A stretch of DNA of 64,000 nt from Apostichopus japonicus (lineage: Eukaryota; Echinodermata; Holothuroidea; Aspidochirotida; Stichopodidae): contig NC_092568.1 in assembly GCF_037975245.1 (NCBI RefSeq), positions 17,565,001-17,629,000 of the forward strand, written 5' to 3'. A program made the position numbers and the translations under genes. Of the stretch, positions 50,331 through 63,030 are shown piece by piece. The notes beneath the pieces were generated by a model. It saw nothing but the letters and a program-made list of their open reading frames with translations. It ran no database searches and was not told the DNA's origin. The first letter of the stretch is position 1. Every line of letters begins with the position of its first letter.

Positions 50331-50391
50331 TAAAAAAAAGATTTATAAAAAAAAAGATTTATAAAAAAAAAGATATAAAAAAAAAAAAACC
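50331..50391 (+). repeat. A-rich tandem repeat (gatttataaaaaaaaa)
   Basis: Three or so units of a 15-17-bp A-rich motif; probably replication slippage. Confidence 0.85.
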
Positions 50392-50558
50392 AGTCGGTTC
50401 ATGTCCTGCACACATGTATCAGTGTTGGTTAAAAGCCAAGATCGCTTTCAATATCACAACAGCAAAATCCTTTGCATGTATTGCTATGTATAGCTTTTAT
50501 ATTGCAATGCATCTCCTACCCTTAACTTTTTTTCACAGGTTTGAACAGCCTATTATTC

Positions 50559-50596
50559 ATCACCATGACAACTAGCATTCCTATTACCATGGCGAC
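50559..50596 (-). promoter_or_regulatory. pair of X-box-like words
   Basis: ATCACCATGACAAC (50559-50572) and ATTACCATGGCGAC (50583-50596) are one-base variants of the word on the minus strand. A facing palindromic form GTCACCATGGTAAC follows at 50737-50750. Confidence 0.35.
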
Positions 50597-50865
50597 ATAG
50601 TGGATGTGGCAAAGTACTGTACCATCTGGTTGGGTTTCTGCCATTAGGGCTATTGTCTTGCCATGTAAAAATATTTCAGCACCTCTGAAACTTTTCAGGC
50701 TTTGTTTGAATTTTGCCAATCTGGCAATTGTCAGTTGTCACCATGGTAACATTGTAATAGCAGTAATAGCAATAATAGAAGCATTGAAGCAAAGAAACTG
50801 AAATACTGTAGGTGCTTATAACTAGCAAAGATATGGCGGCCCTGATGTAGTAGTGAAAGCATACA

Positions 50866-50921
50866 GATTAAACTGCATTAAGAAATCACCAATGATTAAA
50901 CTGCATTAAGAAATCACCAAT
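50866..50921 (+). repeat. perfect 28-bp tandem duplication
   Basis: 50866-50893 and 50894-50921 are identical (gattaaactgcattaagaaa...), so the event is recent. Confidence 0.95.
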
Positions 50922-53199
50922 GCACACTCTTGAGGAAATCATTTCCCCTATGTGATAGGTTGAAATACTGTCAAATGCACTTTCACATAACATCACTATA
51001 AATTAGCTATATGGAGTTACCATGTACTGTACATAAGAGATGTTCGCTAATGCTGCCATATAGCTTTCGAGAACAACTCCACGAGTTAAAAAGATGTTGC
51101 TGGTTCTATAGATGATCTGTGTGCATGTGTGTGTGTGCAGCTTCTGTACGGTACATTACATACTTTAACAGAACAACGCTTCCTCAATAATACTTGATGG
51201 TGGAATCTCGCATTGTGTGACCATTGACGGACAGTGTTATGTATCCATTTTGTGATATGGGTGGGCATGGTAGTTGTGTGCATGTCTCTCTGTGTGACAC
51301 TTCCTTCTACAAATTTAAAAGTCATCAACATTCTCTCTCAACTTCTAGCATGCTGAGAATTGCACTACAACCTACGGATAGTACCGAAACTGTTTATTTT
51401 AAGCGTTTGAAATCGTTTGTACTTTTTCCCTTGTACGAAGAGAATTTAATTAGAATCATTAAATAATTGAGTGTCTCATGAGTGCATAGTAGTCAGATGA
51501 ATTGAAAAATATGGTGTAACAACTTTCCGTTGTGACTTTAGCTGACCATTTGTGGTCATTTTAGCATATATGTACTGTATGGGATAATACTGATATAACA
51601 AATTACCTTACACTTTGGAATGGTAGAATATGAAGGAGTTCACTTGGGGTCAGTAAGGGTGCACAGTGTTAAAAGATTACCAGGGCATACTAGGCACAGT
51701 AGAATGAGGTGCTTAGGTTGTGGGGAGACAGGTAAGTGGGTCACTCGTAAATATATAAACCAGTAAGTTTTATAATTACACTCTTATTTGCATCAAGTGA
51801 CATACTACTGTAGTTTAATTTTTTGTTTAGTCGTATAAATTGGTTCGGACTGTGTATTTTGCTCTCAAGTGTTTATTCATATTTCCCAGAACAATACAAC
51901 TATTTATGAAGAGATGAAACATAGCTAGTTTGCAGTACAGTCTGTCTGCCAAAAATTTGCATTGTATAAAGTAGCAAGAGAGAACAAAAATCCCCTACCC
52001 CACTCACCCCCTCCCCCCCCTCCACCAAAAAAACCCCCAAACAAACACAGTTTCTCGTCTGCATGCTTGTGAAAATGGTGCATCGCAACACCAAAGAATT
52101 GTAATCTAATAGTTGGAAAAAGCATTTGCAAGCAACCTCAGACTATCTTGTATCTGCACGATTTAATTGACGCTCAACTGCTTTGGAATTTGCTGGAAAA
52201 TGACAGCTCTCAGGTGCCGTTTGTGAAATAATGGTCTAACCCACTTAAAAGTTTTACAAAATGTTTAACAGAAATCGATTGGAACCATGAACTGGTTCTC
52301 TCTCTTCGCAAAAGAAGATGAAAGAAATGGATTGATTTGAGGACGCTCAAATTGATATAAAACAACACACAGGTTCCGTTTGGCTTTTATTGATTATTGA
52401 AAATAAATGAACGGATAAGACAATGTCTGTGTTGATTCGAGTTTTGACGGTGATGAATTAAATATTTTAAGGCTCATACTTCGTTATGATGTAATTTTAC
52501 TTATGTTTTCAACTAGTAGAGAAAATGTTACATTATGCTACAGTCTTGCTGGAATCTCTTCCTTAGACCTGCTATCAAAGTTTGCACAAAGTACATTGCA
52601 TATGCTCTCTTTTTTTAAGTTTTTCTTCATAGAAATATCAGGCAGTGAATACTGCCAGAAGTTTCACACAGCATGTTTCCTTTTGATTTGGTTTCTGAAA
52701 TCCTTTCAATATTTCATAGCCCTATTTTTAAACATTTTGTCGGTTAAATACCATTTCTCCTGTGCATTGTTCAGAAACCCTATGCCTGGAGGATGACTGG
52801 TATTTTCTTTTTGTTAACAATTGAATTGAGTGATACTTTTGAGAAATTATTTTCCAAGAAATACGCTCGTTTTTTAAAAAACAAATCGATATGTGGTCCT
52901 TCTTGAAAGGACGGATGGTTTGTTAAGCCTTTCATATCTGGAGCTGTATGTACCAAGGATATTGAAAGTACTTGCAGACAACACATTTTCATGCATTGGA
53001 TTTTCATAAAATTTTACAGAATTACCATTCATACAATGTAAGACTAAACATTTTTTGCCCAGCTTTCTGTTGACACAAAAATAGAAAAAAAACACAATGA
53101 AAGTGGGTGTGTAATTCGATGACTGCCTGTTAATTCTGTAAATAACCTATAAGTAGTTTTAAGTATTGTTTATGATTTCCACTTTTTCAAAAGATAATA
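50922..53199. other. non-coding, no gene seen
   Basis: Contains one repeat copy (51649-51735) and a C-rich/G-rich patch at 52005-52035. No exon recognised. Confidence 0.45.
51649..51735 (-). repeat. dispersed repeat, minus copy
   Basis: Its complement reads cttacctgtctccccacaac and then ctaagcacc...gtgcc, matching 56431-56521. Confidence 0.75.
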
Positions 53200-53347
53200 G
53201 AATAATAGCCTTGACAGAAGTGGGCCTTTAACCCTTTTGTTCTCTGGCACAAAATGGAGAATATGTAACGCCTTGGTACCAGAGAGCCTTCGGCAAAGAT
53301 TAAACTTCCACACACTGCTCATTCAGGCTGTTTTTGGTTCGGACTGT

Positions 53348-53355
53348 GATTGGCC
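53348..53355 (-). promoter_or_regulatory. inverted CCAAT box upstream of the forkhead gene
   Basis: gattggcc is the complement of GGCCAATC, a typical NF-Y site. It lies about 130 nt before the YY1-like ATGGCG at 53484. Confidence 0.35.
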
Positions 53356-53449
53356 TTTCATTGTGTCAAAAGAAACTTCCCCAATTCAGAGGCATCAGGC
53401 CATAGCATGCAACCAAAAAGTTGTTGTTGTACAGGAAACGTGATTCAAG

Positions 53450-53500
53450 CGTTGCAGTGCCCACAGTCAACATCGGTTCCAATATGGCGCTGATAACAAG
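53450..53500 (+). promoter_or_regulatory. candidate 5' leader exon of the forkhead gene with short uORF
   Basis: CCAATATGGCGCTG resembles the YY1 element found at many start sites. It is followed by ataacaag|gtgagt, a strong donor at 53500/53501. Splicing to the acceptor at 53636 would remove 136 bp. It would create a 7-codon upstream frame from ATG 53484 that ends 8 nt before the main ATG. The exon's 5' limit is unknown. Confidence 0.35.
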
Positions 53501-53636
53501 GTGAGTCAGTGAAGGGAGGCGTTTTTTAAGAAGGCCTTTTTATCCTGGAATGGGAAATCCAGGTTCATTAAAGTTGACTTGTAACCAGCTTCCTTTACTA
53601 TCCCTTTTATTCTTTTTTTATGTTGCTTTCTTTCAG

Positions 53637-54156
53637 GTGGTAACCAGCCATCATGCCTCTTAGCCAAGACTCTTTACTCAGCAAACTATCCCAGAGCTTC
53701 CCTAGTATGAGTTTATCTCTAGCACTAGAACAAGTCAAGATGGATCTCAACAATAGCTGCTTCGGTTCCATCTGCATCGAGAAGGACGACGACGAACTCA
53801 AACCTCTCAGCTGGCTGCAAAATTCCGATCTGTTAAAGGACATCTACCTCGACGGAGAGGACGACGATGAGGAGAACTGTAAGGAGAACTATGCGGATCC
53901 CCATGGTTACTATTACCATGACACTATGGATCCTAAGAGACAAATGAACAGCAAACCACCATTTTCTTTTAGTTGCTTAATATTCATGGCCATCGAGGAT
54001 TCTCTTCATCAACGTCTTCCAGTCAAGGATATCTACCACTGGATCGAGGAACACTTCCCTTACTATCGCACCGCTCCCGCAGGATGGAAGAATTCTGTCC
54101 GGCACAACTTGTCCCTCAATAAATGCTTCCAAAAGGTGGATAAACTCAGAGGACAG
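53637..54156 (+). CDS. foxn3: forkhead transcription factor FOXN2/FOXN3-type, first coding exon
   Basis: The exon starts after ctttctttcag; the ATG is at 53653 and 168 residues follow up to cagaggacag|gtaagt at 54156. Residues about 43-80 are acidic and contain [20 protein letters not shown], like the FOXN2/3 segment with NWL. The forkhead domain begins at residue 99: [37 protein letters not shown], and recognition helix [20 protein letters not shown]. The exon stops at KLRGQ, the position where I recall vertebrate FOXN2/3 genes also being split within the winged helix. The wing and C-terminus are on exons not found in 54157-64000, so the gene is 3' partial. FOXN2/3 proteins bind DNA in the nucleus, mostly as repressors in cell-cycle checkpoint and developmental control. 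Assignment to FOXN2/3 is firm; FOXN3 rather than FOXN2 is a guess, since invertebrates usually have one gene. Confidence 0.93.
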
Positions 54157-56430
54157 GTAAGTGTTAAAGTACTTCCCTCGACAGCTAAGGTGCTTCATGC
54201 CTTTAGAGGCTTTGTATCTTCTGTAGGCAAAGATTGGTCCAACCTTGTGAGAACTACATATTTATCACTGTTGAAAGCACCTGGTGGTCTCTTTACAAAG
54301 AACACAGTAGAATATTCGTAAATTACATTGCTAGAAATGACAAGAGAGGGAAGGAGGTCTTAGACCATAGTCAACACTGGGAATTTTAAACCACAGTTTC
54401 CGGGGTAATATGGGGGCATATTTGGCACCGAGGTATTCCGTAACGGAAATTACCTGCGGAGGTGGACACAGGGTGAGAAAGTCGGAGGAAGCGAGTAGAA
54501 ATCTAAGGTTGGGGGGACGGTTGACGAAAAGCTAGCAAATACACCTTAAAGTTGAGCAAACGTTGCAAAAATCACTATGTTTCTGCTGTTGTTTGGAACA
54601 CTGTTATGTCTGGAAGTTGTAATTTAAGAACTTAAAGCACAAACCAGCCAGCCCTTATTTAAGGAACCAGTCAGGAGGAAAGGGAGGATACAGTAGCATA
54701 AAAGTTGGGGCAGTTCTGCGATCAAAGTTTTACTGCTCATGCATGGCGCCCGATGGCTCAAGCCCAATTCAGTGTGCTGTAAAGTATAGTGCAAAAATAC
54801 TGAATATAGTACCGACATAAAATGCTGTTGATCAGTTTGTATTAAAATTAGGACATTTTAAGAACAGATATTCATATAGTCTGACTAATTGTTCGAGTAA
54901 AGCAGAAGAATTCACAACATCCAATTGCTTCCCATCAATTCATTCCAAGTGTGAGAAATTTGTTTCCCTCTACAAGTAAGTACATTGGCTGTAGTGACTC
55001 AACAACAAGTGATGAACAAATCCATGCAATGGAAGGATAATAGCAAAACATTTCCCTTCCCTTTATGTAGTGTGTTGAGGTTTGTACATTGTATACAGTA
55101 TCTATAACAAGTACATGTGATTCGCCAGCCATGAAGTGGCTCAGGACATATATAGGAAAAGACAAACAGGAATATACCGTAGAAAATGGTCGAGGGGAAA
55201 AAAGGATTAAGAGGATCTGTGCTTTGGGTTTCAAAACCAGAAAAACAAGGAACTTTCAGGAGTCTAGGAAATAATAAGAAACAAAGTTCTTAGGTCACCA
55301 GATATTAGCCAGAATAAAAACCAATTTAAAAAAAAAAAGTTAGTTACTGTTTTGATTTGTTATGATATTTGTTTTTCAATGTCTGTAAAGCTGTTCAAAT
55401 TTATGTTAATTCTTTCTTTGAAAACTGGGCGAAAGGAAGATATAAAATGGAAGTTTCCTCAAATGGTGAAATGTTGGCAATCCGTGGTCAGTGGTCAGTG
55501 AATTGGCCGAGGATCGGAACGATAATCATGTAATTTTTAGTAATGAAATGCAACCACATTGTTTTGCAGTGACTCAGATGTCGTCACTGTAGTGTTTTTG
55601 TCGCTAAAAATCTGTGCAACCCATTTCTAATGGAGCTTTACCTCAAGAACACCCCTTTTTTCTTGAGATTTCATCATGTTTGGCTTCCACGAGTAAGAGA
55701 ATTCATGGTCAGAATTTGTTGTACTTTCCAATTAAGAAGCCAAATGGTATCGTGACCTAGGACATGTTTATAATTAATCAGACCCTTAAAGTCATTTTCT
55801 CGAGTACCTTGTTTCTCTCAGCGTAAGCCAAGTTAAAAAATCTTGGTCTCTCTCTTGGGTAATAAACGGTGGTGCATTGCCTGTAGCTTCGGTAGGTATG
55901 TACGTTCAACTTGATTTACTTGGCTCAGCTGTGCATAATTGTGAATAGACTTGTCCGTAGCATCGATGCAGATGAAGATGATGTTGCAACTGATGGGGTT
56001 TGCTTCGTTGGAAATAACAACTCGGCAGGAAAATATTGTACTTTGCTCAGTGTGCTCGTCGTTTGGGATCAAAACACCATGGACGATGCTACACATACAG
56101 TACTGATGCCACACAGCACTGATGCCATAAACAGTTTTCGTTTCAAGTTTTCTTCTGTTCTTGTCTTAGTTTTTTTTTCATCAATGGTAAATATCAGTGT
56201 TAGGCATCACCATGTTTTGGCTGGAATCATAGCAAAATAGATAAATTCCTTTGAATCCTCAAAAAAAAAAAGACTGCATGATACAAGTAGAACAAATGGA
56301 CAGTTGAATGGTCTGCATCAAGTATCCTGAAGATTCTGAAAGTTTGAATCAAAATTTTCTTCAGTCTAGTACTGGTATCATACAAACCAGTTTAACTACA
56401 TACCTGAAGATGGAGTTTACTTCCCTCTTT

Positions 56431-56521
56431 GCTTACCTGTCTCCCCACAACCTAAGCACCCTCGTTCTACCGTGCCAAGAATGAACTGGTACACTTGTGA
56501 CACTGTGCGGCCTCTATGACC
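56431..56521 (+). repeat. dispersed repeat, plus copy
   Basis: Matches the complement of 51649-51735 along its length: cttacctgtctccccacaac, ctaagcaccctc, a middle block, then acactgtgc and tgacc. Shorter relatives seem present at 37090-37150, 26930-26965 and 63605-63640. Confidence 0.75.
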
Positions 56522-57319
56522 AGCCCCTCCGGTCAATGCCCTCCCTTCTCATTCTACCTCCCATAGGTCCAGCATGGTACGTTTTTCGCTGGGATTATTT
56601 CTACGTAATTCGTTCGGAACGGTGCCGAGGATTCTAGGTTTTTCATCATGTTTCCGTTTTTTTCCATTTCTCAGGTAGATTTTGAAGAACCAAGTGCATT
56701 TTATATATTTTTTTTGCCTACCCTATTATTTTTAACCCTTTTACATTATCTGCAGCCTGAACAGGATATACCTCAATGCAGTTGCCGTCTGATAAAAGTA
56801 AACTTTATAGCACTTGTAACTCTTTCACCATTACCGTAGATGTCTCAATCTCTTGACCATCCTATCTAAAAATTCTGTCACAAACTTACAAAAAGCGGCC
56901 TAGGTCAACTTCTGGGATAGCTCAAGTGAAATTTATGCTCAGCATAAATTGCTCAGCATCAACTAGAGCTACAGATCACTCTATGAGCGAGAAAATTCAC
57001 AGATTAAATTTAGAGATTGAATAAAAAGAATTCTATATACAACATTTGAATAAGTGGTAAGCAAGGGCATAGCTTGTCTGTTTCTGTTTCAGCAGCTGTG
57101 GACGCCCCTTTAGTACATACATGTATGCAATGGTTTGTATACTAAGGTGGTAATACAAAGCGATCCTATTAGTAGTGGTACACCTGCCACCGGGAGTGGA
57201 AGTACAGCTTCCATCAAATAATTTTTTTAATGCCATCAAAGCCTGTTATGAAAAGCAAACAGTACACGAAGGCAGTAGAGAAAACACTTCATGAATCACA
57301 TGAGGTATTAAACACAATA

Positions 57320-57333
57320 GGTTGCCATGGTAC
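57320..57333 (+). promoter_or_regulatory. X-box-like word GGTTGCCATGGTAC
   Basis: Exact 10-mer plus one flanking base on each side. A half-like GTTACTATGGAAAC follows 10 bp later. Confidence 0.35.
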
Positions 57334-60266
57334 GGCCACGTTACTATGGAAACTTCAAACTTCTATTCAATTTGGTTGGTGGACTATGCTCCAGGGGTAA
57401 CTGATTGGTGACTTAGTAGATTGGGCTGTAAGTACACCTCCTATTCTCTACAGCGTGAGTTTGAAAGCCGAGAGGAATATTGAGGGAACCAAGTTATATG
57501 TTTGTCAAGGAACCTTAAAGGGGGGAAAAAAAAGACAGGGGTGTAAAAAGCCCTTTGTGTGTTTAAGTAGTCATCATTGTATTAAATGTACAGTACTGTA
57601 TGCATATATGTATGTAATACATAAAATGGGGCATATGCTGCATGTTGAACAAAGAAATGGGTAGAAACAGGAACCTCGGTTTGGTTACAAATATCAGAGA
57701 GGGGGAAAGAGTTAGTCCCATTATATCGTATGGCTTACAGGATCTTGAAAATGAAAGAAACCAAACTAGATTTGATGATTTGGAAACTAGTGATGTTTCC
57801 AAATTTTGACCTTCGTTTCAAACTTGTCCGATTTCCTGAGGACCTTATAAAGGACTATTAAAGTAGATAATGTGAGCTGTTTCTTCCCCTCAACTGATGT
57901 GCACCATTCATTACAATGACAAATTCAACTTTGATTCAAACTGATTGAGTTGATTGTTTGAAGACAGGTGGTTTTGTTTCTCCCAAAAAATTTCTCCCAC
58001 CTTGCAAATTGGTGCAGTTGTAGAACATATATTGTCACATATAGATCATCATTACCTTATTGACCCTGTGATCCTTTAGTATGTCAGGAAATCCTGGAAA
58101 ATATACAAAGGTAACACCACCCCGTTGCCTCGAGACTAAGTAGCTTTTATTAGCAAATGCATCTGATATGCTCCTGTAGTCTGTCATACTAGTCCTCCGT
58201 TTGACGACTGGTACCTGAAATTAGGTTGTCTGTTCAGAATAGGGCCGATAGACGTAACAATAGATTTGCCATTCTCTGTCACGTTGGTCCAGTCGAGGTT
58301 TTGTGAAACCCCTTGTCGGTCGGGACGACTCTGTAGAGAAATTCAGTCATCTGAACCACAAAAAATTTGGTCGTCTTGGAGGATCGGACAACCGTTAAGA
58401 ACTTCCCCTGTAGCTAAATGTTCCTTAAAAAAAGGAAGTGCACACAATAAGGAACACTATTTAAAATTGCATTGGAGGGAATCCAGTGTTGTGATTTCAA
58501 TGCATTACCTGTTTTACCTGTTCCCTATTGCACAATTTGTGCCAATTATACCTAGCAATGAGGTGATTAAAGTAACTTGATGTCCCAAAAAATTCCAAGA
58601 AATCTGATGGATATGTTACATGTATGTTCAAAGCAAAATGCTATGTTCATTGAAAAGTACTGTCTTAAATGCTACACTAAAAGTTGCTTGCATTAAACCT
58701 TACGAAAAGTCCTTCTACAGTTCTTGAGTAAATGTTATATGGTTGAAAGTAAATTAGTGAAAAAAATCAACCATTTGCTTTCATAACGGTCTTGGTCATG
58801 TGATCTATTGATACAGATTTCTTCAAATTTTTTTTTTTTTTTAAATTGAGAAAAGGACACTGCTTTTAGTTGATTTGGTTATGATATTTTTCAGTATTAA
58901 GACATTACTTTTATTTGTATCTCTTTAATTTGTTTGTTTCATTAGTAAATTCCCTTATTCTGACTTAATACATTTTGAATCTCGATTTTAATACGATTTG
59001 AATCTCTCCCCCTAACACATCTTAAACAGTAAGTGCGATTTTGAGTAGAGTCATTGTGTCAGAGTAGCTTTGATACATGTCGAGTCTATAAAATGATACA
59101 CGTTGAAGAGGTATTGTTCTAACTTTATTCTAATGATAGATGTCGTGGGGAGTCCATCATAGATAATCAAAATGTTGATCAGATAGGGTAAATGTTTTCA
59201 AAGTCGAGGCATTTGTAGATGTCTGGTTTCTATGTGTTTAGTTTTTTTGTTTATTAAGTGCTTTATGGAGACATCAGATAATGTTGGCACAAAGTACACA
59301 TCGTTTCAACAAAAGGGAAAGAAGTCTTTTCTCAAAGGGGGTCCAGAACTGATGGAATTTGTTCCCCTTTGAAATTAGTTCATATTTATCCTGCCTCCCG
59401 AGTTCAAACCTATATCTGCTTGAACAGCTTAAGTCAACATAATTCATACCGAGTTGATCTTCATTAAGGGTTGAGGAACATAATAAACCAATAGACAGTT
59501 AAACGCCCCATCTACGTACATTATATATATATGCGTATACGTACACAATACACTACCTTTTAGTGGAGTGGTCCCAGTTTTATGTACAGATGGTATGTAC
59601 ATGTGTGAACTGGATGTGGGGGACCAGTAAGTTGTAGTAACTCAAATAGTCCTTAGAAGTAGTGGACATAACGGTTTAATTACTCCATAAAATATCAAGC
59701 AGTATTCTGTCCCGATGACAAATTGAAAGAGTGCAATAAAAAATTGTTGGATAAAAATTTGACATGAACTATTTCAAGTCTGAACTACATTGCATTTGAG
59801 ATTTACCGACGTACCAGATATATACACACAGAGTACACAATTGTATATATCACAGTATGATCCGTAGTTTGGCAATATACGTAGCATAATTCACATGCTA
59901 CATGGTGGTGGTTGGTCGTTGAGCATGATAATATTCCATTTAATTATAAAGCATTTCATATGTTTAGCTTGGTCAATGAACATTTGTTGCATCGGGTATA
60001 CGTAATGGATCAAGTCAATAATGCGTATTTGTAGTTTCCTATCATGCTGGTACATCACCGTGAGTGTTAGGGCACAATACCACTGTATGCTGCTAAATTA
60101 CTTAGTTCTGCTTGCAGTGGCTGGTTGTGCATTAGGGCATATATTATCCCCTCTAAATGCGATAGGGCAAGACACCATATACAGTATGTTCAGTGATCAA
60201 GGTCAGAATGCATGTGACGTAAAATGAAGTCACCGGATATGATCGGATCACTGTTGATGCAGGAGT

Positions 60267-60404
60267 GTTTACATTGCAAAATTGATCTCTACATCCGGAT
60301 CAGATTCTGGTCTCTGCCAGCATCAAAATAGGAGGACCAGATCCGGATCTGAACTGCGTTTACACTTCAGCCATGATCTCGACATCAGGATCAGATCCCA
60401 GACC
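60267..60404 (+). repeat. imperfect direct repeat of about 46 bp, period 91 bp
   Basis: gtttaca...tgatctctacatccggatcagatt at 60267 recurs as gtttaca...tgatctcgacatcaggatcagatc at 60358. The spacer is rich in gatccggatc palindromes. Confidence 0.65.
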
Positions 60405-62190
60405 CAAACCAGACCTAGATCACCAATCCTAGTGTCTATGAAACAAGATTCATTTGTGCCCGGGCCCAGGCAGTGAAGTGGGTTGAAGTTTTTCATATGA
60501 TTCTATTAAAAGTTTTTTTTTTAATTTTTTTTAGAGCTTATAGGTGCATACATTTGTTGTGTACCACCATTGATTCAATTAACCTAATACCACATCATGT
60601 CTACTCAGTGGATGTATTGACTTTTTCTTGATCCATTATACAGTGTCGTACTTTTTGAGGCCTAGATTTACGTATTGTGATGAAGAGAAATAATGTATTT
60701 GAAATGGGTTGAGGCTAATTTTGCTGGTAAAGCATAGTTTGAACATAACAAAATCTTTATGAGATAATGTAAGTCTGTTGTTTTGACACTAATGTTTAAA
60801 CATAAAAAAAACAACCTAATACCAGGTAACTTTGGTTGTGCTCATTGATTTATGATACAGCAGGATTCTGTATTAAAGTTAATACACCACCAGACTGTTG
60901 AGCTATGATGCTATCTATTATGTACTTTGCTTGCGATCATAACTGGTTACTCTAGTCTATAACAGAGATCGTAATTATAAGCATGCGTTCTGTTATGTGC
61001 CTTCTAGCCATGCACATGTACCTACTGTTGAAAGATGTCACAGGTGTTTTACTCATATCTCTGGTGTGATTTCTGTCTTAATACTATAGAAATCAACAAG
61101 AGTCTTGTGAGTTGTGACTCAGCTGATAAGGTAGTTTAAATTCCCAAAAGGGGGGTCTGTACTTGAGACACATGACTCCAGTTGAAGAAATGCAGGCAAA
61201 AGGCTTTTGTGTGGATTACAAATCTTCAGAAACAGACTTCCAACGGACAAGAGAAGTTTGTCCGGTCTACTTTATCATCTCCCAGGTCTTAACATATTCA
61301 CAGGCCACTTTGTAGCTCTATATCCTCTAAGTAGTATATATATTTTAGTTTCCTTCTGTTGTCCTGAAAGTGAAAATCAAGGTTCATCAAAAGGTGTCTG
61401 ATTGCCTGTTCTGTCTGTGTGCAAAAAGTTGTTGAATCGTGATTTACATGTACCACCAGCAAGATTTGCCAGCAATATGAATATTTATGAACTATGTATG
61501 CACTCTAGTCAAATTATCTATCGGGGGGAGGGGGGGAAAGAAACTTAAAAATATAATTAATGGACCCAACAATATATAAGATCTTATGACAGTGACTGAT
61601 GTGAAGGGATATTTATGTTTGAAAGATATGAGCGGAAGTCAGTGCTACGGTACAGTACAGTGGGCAGGTTAATTCTTGTGTCATTTCATTTGCAAAGGCC
61701 TAAGAAGCTACTTGTGGGAAGAGCTTTTGACACATGTTTTGGAAGTATTATTTATGCCAATTATTAATTTCTTAGAAGATGGACAGAAACAGCCTGTGGA
61801 AATGTTTGCGATCCAAATGACATCCCTACTACCCGCAAAATAGTCTGGAAAAAAAAGGCTAGAATTGGACACAAAGAACAAGTACTTAAATTCATGAACT
61901 TATGTGTGAGCCTTCTTGACAATCAAAAAAGCTTTTATTGCCTTGATGAATAAATTTGTATCAATTTGACCATGTTCATAACATCTGATGTACGTAAGGA
62001 AGAACCTAGTTAGAATTATTCTTTCGAGAACTGGCTGCTGTCAAGTTTCAAGCAGTATTGAAGTTTTCTGATTTAAGTACTTTTGTTCAGCTTTCAAATT
62101 ATCAACTTTTATTTGAATGTAACTCCCCCCCCCCCCAAAAAAATAACACAAAATCAGAATTTACATTTTGTTGATAGAGATAGATACAGA

Positions 62191-62222
62191 ATAAAGTTCT
62201 TATATATATATTATATATATAG
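62191..62222. repeat. (TA)n microsatellite
   Basis: Broken TA dinucleotide array. Preceded at 62104-62113 by a poly-C run. Confidence 0.8.
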
Positions 62223-63030
62223 TCCACCTTCTATCTATGCTGAGATACTGGAAGTACTTCTAAATATTATTTGCTTGATTTTTGGGGGAAAAAAGGATTG
62301 ATGATTTAAATAATAATGCAGCTAAATTACATAAGAGGATTTTGTTTTTCATATTTGATTTGAAGGGACGGTTCAGTTCAGATTATTCAAGATTCTTTAC
62401 AATCTACAGAACTTGAAGGCCAGGGGGTGGTGGGCGATGGTCTAAAGCTAAGTGGCTGTCTTATAGACATGTGAAGTTTCAAAGGTCAATAATTCTATAA
62501 TAAATTGATTTAGCAGAACTTTGTAGGTAGAGAAATATTCTTACAGTAAATTGAAGCTACTGTAGTTACCCAAAGAGGTATGCTCGCTACTACTGTGTTA
62601 TTACTGTAAGAAGGGAAATTTTTGTGAAGTGGCATTTCTGTGTAAACACAGAGCCTTTCGGTTACTTGAAGATAGTTGATCACGACACAGTTTTGAACGA
62701 ATACTATTTTGGACGATTTTTATTCAACATGCTGCACTAAGGTTGGAAGATCAACCACGAAATCTACATGGATTATTACAGAAGAGAATTAGCCGAGTGA
62801 CATGGGTCACCAAATATCCATATTTCCAAATGTCGAAGTACATTTCATCTTCATCGTAATAACGAGCCAAAGAATGATGTTTTCAGATGTTTAGTCTTTT
62901 TATGCTGTGATTCATTTCCTCTCAAAACCTGTTACAAACCACTGTTAACTGATAGGTCAAAATCTTGTCATAGTACTGTATGTACAGGCAGTCGTACAAC
63001 TTGATGCAGCAGGTTCACATCACAACTGAG

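Noticed and set aside
54157-54321. Continuation of the forkhead open frame past 54156
   Set aside because: A perfect gtaagt donor sits where FOXN2/3 genes are split, and the extra residues do not resemble the second half of a winged helix.
58266-58580. 104-codon open frame in the forkhead intron
   Set aside because: Does not encode the missing winged-helix segment or any other recognisable domain.
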